Positions 34,695 to 37,216 of a DNA stretch of 37,216 nt are shown here, piece after piece. The first letter of the stretch is position 1. Every line of letters begins with the position of its first letter. The stretch spans positions 1-37,216 of the forward strand of contig CAZELM010000041.1 of NCBI GenBank assembly GCA_964512995.1, given 5' to 3'. A model generated the notes under the pieces. It was not told the origin of the DNA, did not search any database, and saw only the letters and a list, made by a program, of their open reading frames with translations. This DNA is from CAZELM01 sp964512995 (GTDB lineage Bacteria; CSSED10-310). Made by a program: the position numbers and the translations under genes.

Positions 34695-34717
34695 CCCGGA
34701 GCAATTAATTGTCCGGG
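34695..34717. promoter_or_regulatory. Imperfect palindrome upstream of the flavoprotein gene
   Basis: CCCGGA and TCCGGG flank the palindrome CAATTAATTG with one unpaired base. It lies about 20 bases upstream of the start codon. It could be an operator or a weak mRNA hairpin; there is no independent support. Confidence 0.3.
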
Positions 34718-34763
34718 GTTCACGTCTCCATCCAGATCATCCTCTTCCGCCTGCATTCACCAG

Positions 34764-36266
34764 CTATTCAAAATAACTCCAACTGACAATCTGGAGTCCG
34801 CCAATCAGTTCGAGCGTATCTGAATCCAGAGCAGCTCCATAAAAATGCAACCCCGACATAGCTCCCACACTATCCGGCCAGATGAAATCGAGCACCGTCT
34901 CCTGATAAAAACTGTTTGGTTCCACAGCGTTGGATGGACGATAATCAAATCCCTGTTCCAGGTCGATCCACGATGGATAACACCAGAATGAGCCATTGAG
35001 TTCAAGAAGAACCCATGCATCATAACGGCGTACGGAATCGGTGTCATTATACAGATTATAATACAACAGAAATGTTTCATCTGGAATAACATGGCGGTTT
35101 CCCATGATCAGTTCCATCCCGGCAGTAACGGGTGTCGGAGTCACATCATCACACTGAGTTTCATCACAGATCCAATCTCTGCCGGCATTGTCGATCTCCA
35201 GATAATACTCGAATGTGGCAGTGAATGGAAATTCCGAATCGCAATACGATGCCACTGCGGTGCAGTTCAATGATACTTCTTCCCGGCATTTCGTCACTGG
35301 GTCAATATGCAGACGGAATGCATAATAAGAAACGGCATTCAGTTCAATATCACCCAATTCCGCTCGGAGCGGCTCGATTGTAACATGCGGATTATCGGAA
35401 ACGATAATGGCATAGCAATCAGAGCCACCACAGGAACCTTTATTGTAGAATTTCAGACGAAAATCAATCCATTCGCCCGAATCCATGTTCCCATCGGCAT
35501 CCGAACAGAATCCAGCCGTGTCATCGACTTCATCCACCGTTGTTTCCAGGTATGGCATACACGGGGGACAGGTGGGACTGGGAGTCGGCGTGATGGTAAT
35601 AAACGGAGTCGGGCTGTATCTTGGAGTAGGGGTCAGGGTAGGCGTTTTATTATGCACAATGAACTGCTCCGCAAGAAAGGTATGAATCGCATGCGACACC
35701 GTTGGGTGAAAAACAGTGACAGTGTCATTCACCCGTTCAATACGAATAATCGGGACGCGAATGCTCCCGTTCGACGTGATTTTCAGAAGATCATCACCGA
35801 CATCGAATGCACCGATCTCAATGAAAGAATTACTCTCAACATCATAAAATGGATGATGCTCGGTTACGCGGATTTCAGCACCATCCACCGTATGGACAAT
35901 CAGATATCCATCAGCCTCCACGATCCACATGTCGGAAACTTCTGTTACAATCCGCATTCCGGATAAGGGATCCACCGCATAGATGGGATCTCCCATGTGG
36001 AACAGCTCGATGGGCTTTGAGCCACATGGCGTATCAATCATTGTTCCTGCCAGAAAACAGGCAGAATAGGTCGGAGTGGGTGTGATTGTATTCGTTGGTG
36101 ACGGGGAGAGAGTCGGTGTGGGTGGAGGAGAGGGGGTTTCGTCTCGATGGACAAGCTGGACAGCCAACACACGATCTACATGCAAGTCCGTCGTGTCTTC
36201 CGCCTGACAGATCACAGCGGAAAAACCGGCAAGGAGAAAGATCATCAACATGATCACTTTTTTCAT
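34764..36266 (-). CDS. Secreted protein with a Hint (intein/hedgehog-like) domain between Pro-Thr linkers
   Basis: A protein of 500 residues from the ATG at 36266, preceded by AGAGGAGG. A signal peptide (about 1-22) and a short spacer lead to a Pro-Thr linker (44-67), then a complete Hint domain at 70-206. Its features are nucleophile Cys70 in ACFLAGTMIDTPCG, the IELFHMGDPIYAVD strand pair, block B TEHHPFYDV (135-143) and the terminal HTFLAEQFIVHN ending His205-Asn206. A second Pro-Thr linker follows (208-232), then about 270 residues of beta-rich sequence (FCSDADGNMDSGEWIDFRLK; HVIPDETFLLYYNLYND) that I cannot assign. The Hint domain resembles those in polymorphic toxins and bacterial intein-like proteins, and it probably cleaves itself out or releases the C-terminal part after export. 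No toxin domain was recognised. Confidence 0.85.
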   Translation of the reverse strand: MKKVIMLMIFLLAGFSAVICQAEDTTDLHVDRVLAVQLVHRDETPSPPPTPTLSPSPTNTITPTPTYSACFLAGTMIDTPCGSKPIELFHMGDPIYAVDPLSGMRIVTEVSDMWIVEADGYLIVHTVDGAEIRVTEHHPFYDVESNSFIEIGAFDVGDDLLKITSNGSIRVPIIRIERVNDTVTVFHPTVSHAIHTFLAEQFIVHNKTPTLTPTPRYSPTPFITITPTPSPTCPPCMPYLETTVDEVDDTAGFCSDADGNMDSGEWIDFRLKFYNKGSCGGSDCYAIIVSDNPHVTIEPLRAELGDIELNAVSYYAFRLHIDPVTKCREEVSLNCTAVASYCDSEFPFTATFEYYLEIDNAGRDWICDETQCDDVTPTPVTAGMELIMGNRHVIPDETFLLYYNLYNDTDSVRRYDAWVLLELNGSFWCYPSWIDLEQGFDYRPSNAVEPNSFYQETVLDFIWPDSVGAMSGLHFYGAALDSDTLELIGGLQIVSWSYFE

Positions 36267-36280
36267 GCAAACCTCCTCTA

Positions 36281-36311
36281 AAAATAAAGAGCGGCACATT
36301 GGCCGCTCTTT
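36281..36311 (-). terminator. Intrinsic terminator or attenuator before the Hint gene
   Basis: A 10-bp perfect stem (36286-36295 with 36302-36311, loop ACATTG) is followed on the minus strand by ATTTTT, and the ribosome site of the Hint gene begins a few bases later. It lies 100 bases after the stop of the upstream dockerin-like gene. Confidence 0.8.
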
Positions 36312-36411
36312 CTGTCAAACCGAATGACTTTACCCGGTGAGTCTAACTTGGATGTGTCAATCCATTCTCATTCGTGTGGTCTGACCTCATCCATGCCGGT
36401 GGCGTGTTTGG

Positions 36412-37216
36412 TTACTCCCAGATTTGAATGGGATCTTCACACGACATCGTTCCAATAACCGAATAAAAGATATATTGGGCATCACTGGCGGCCACTTCAC
36501 CGTTTCCATCACAATCTGAAGAGCACATTTCTTCTTCTGTCGCTGGGAAAGCTCCCAATGCAATATAAAATGCATATTGCGCATCACCGGCTGACAGCAA
36601 TCCGTCATTATCGACATCTCCGTCGTGGATACAGATCGGTGTGGGAGTCGGTGAAGGCGTCATCGTCGGAGACGGTGTTTCGGTTGGAGTTGGTGTTTCA
36701 GTGGGTGTACTCGTTGGGGTTGGTGTCCAGGTTGGTGTATACGTCGGCGTGTTTGTGGGTGTAGCGGTGGGGGTATTGGTCGGAGTCGGCGTCCAGGTGG
36801 GGGTATTCGTCGGTGTGGCGGTCGGAGCATTGGTCGGCGTATGCGTCGGGGTATTGGTTGGGGTTGGTGTCCAGGTGGGTGTATACGTCGGTGTATTTGT
36901 AGGTGTTGGAGTCCACGTCGCGGTATATGTCGGTGTATTGGTCGGTGTGGGTGTGCGGGTGGGTGTATACGTCGGTGTATTCGTCGGAGTTGGTGTACGG
37001 GTCGGTGTCAGGGTTGGCGTTGGCGTGCGAGTGGGCGTATTCGTTGGCGTATTCGTTGGTGTCGGCGTGCGCGTCGGTGTATTGGTCGGAGTCGGTGTCC
37101 AGGTCGGCGTGTTTGTGGGTGTCGGCGTGCGCGTCGGTGTATTGGTCGAAGTCGGCGTCCGGGTCGGCGTGTTTGTGGGTGTCGGCGTGCGCGTCGGTGT
37201 ATTGGTCGAAGTCGGC
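36412..37216 (-). CDS. Pro-Thr-rich secreted protein with dockerin-like tail, 3' part only
   Basis: The open frame enters from the right edge, so the start and N-terminal domains are missing. At least 180 residues of TPTPTNTPT- and TPTWTPT-type repeat are followed by CIHDGDVDNDGLLSAGDAQ and CSSDCDGNGEVAASDAQ, two EF-hand-like loops with conserved cysteines, ending SCEDPIQIWE. The tail is closely related to that of the protein encoded at 15383-16873. The Pro-Thr part is probably an extended, possibly glycosylated spacer. The tail probably binds calcium and may mediate attachment, but no cohesin was seen. An in-frame ATG at 36663 lies inside the linker and is not a credible start. Confidence 0.85.
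   Translation of the reverse strand, partial: PTSTNTPTRTPTPTNTPTRTPTSTNTPTRTPTPTNTPTWTPTPTNTPTRTPTPTNTPTNTPTRTPTPTLTPTRTPTPTNTPTYTPTRTPTPTNTPTYTATWTPTPTNTPTYTPTWTPTPTNTPTHTPTNAPTATPTNTPTWTPTPTNTPTATPTNTPTYTPTWTPTPTSTPTETPTPTETPSPTMTPSPTPTPICIHDGDVDNDGLLSAGDAQYAFYIALGAFPATEEEMCSSDCDGNGEVAASDAQYIFYSVIGTMSCEDPIQIWE
36640..37216 (-). repeat. Pro-Thr-encoding degenerate tandem repeat
   Basis: Imperfect 6- and 12-base periods encode TPTxTP. At the right edge larger blocks of about 60 bases recur (near 37120-37156 and 37180-37216). The array continues beyond the window. Confidence 0.85.

Noticed and set aside
36698..36916. Small minus-strand open frame rich in Asp, Thr and Tyr
   Set aside because: It is an alternative frame of the Pro-Thr repeat, whose true frame joins the EF-hand tail.

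Overview
The window looks like a chromosomal stretch from an uncultured, probably Gram-negative, environmental bacterium. The evidence is large secreted proteins with Pro-Thr linkers, dockerin-like EF-hand tails, LamG and collagen-like modules, no sortase signals, and many dispersed non-coding repeats. The phylum cannot be fixed from sequence reading alone. It is a draft scaffold: six runs of exactly 100 N lie inside three collagen-like genes.

Region 1 (1-13400) is a defence island, all on the minus strand. Read 5' to 3' it starts with a three-gene operon of vWA/TerY-like protein, PP2C phosphatase and Hanks-type kinase (the TerY-P, or yegL-yegK-yegI, layout). The kinase carries a membrane segment and a C-terminal ankyrin block. 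A repeat-filled spacer follows, then a tightly packed SNF2 helicase, a 1695-residue Eco57I/DrmMI-type adenine methylase, and an SF2 helicase that runs off the left edge. This order matches class 1 DISARM (drmD-drmMI-drmA), but the third gene also resembles DUF1998-class helicases such as DruE, and the drmB/drmC positions lie outside the window. The methylase has a sharply AT-rich segment where a target-recognition domain would be expected.

Region 2 (13400-15380) holds a lone DUF1835 gene between composite repeats. The repeats consist of CCCTCTCCC-N3-GGGAGAGGG hairpins with conserved flanks, and they recur at 9.4, 13.6, 14.9 and 23.0 kb.

Region 3 (15383-33885) is a cluster of large secreted proteins. 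Four collagen-like proteins share one N-terminal domain and one post-collagen motif (NVGIGTS.P...LDVNG), but each ends in a different tip: glycine-rich, double LamG, an unrecognised domain, or a fibrinogen-like YCD...GGWT domain. The cluster also holds a DUF2341-LamG-dockerin-like protein, a Kup potassium transporter, an EF-hand membrane protein, and a secreted protein whose Cna/carboxypeptidase-regulatory-like fold appears interrupted by a two-helix membrane hairpin.

Region 4 (33900-37216, minus strand) has a bidirectional terminator, a flavodoxin-family reductase, a secreted protein with a Hint (intein/hedgehog-like) autoprocessing domain between two Pro-Thr linkers, and the 3' part of a Pro-Thr-rich dockerin-like protein.

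Overall, the left third appears to protect DNA against foreign DNA. The remainder builds modular surface or secreted proteins, probably adhesins with a common stalk and interchangeable tips.
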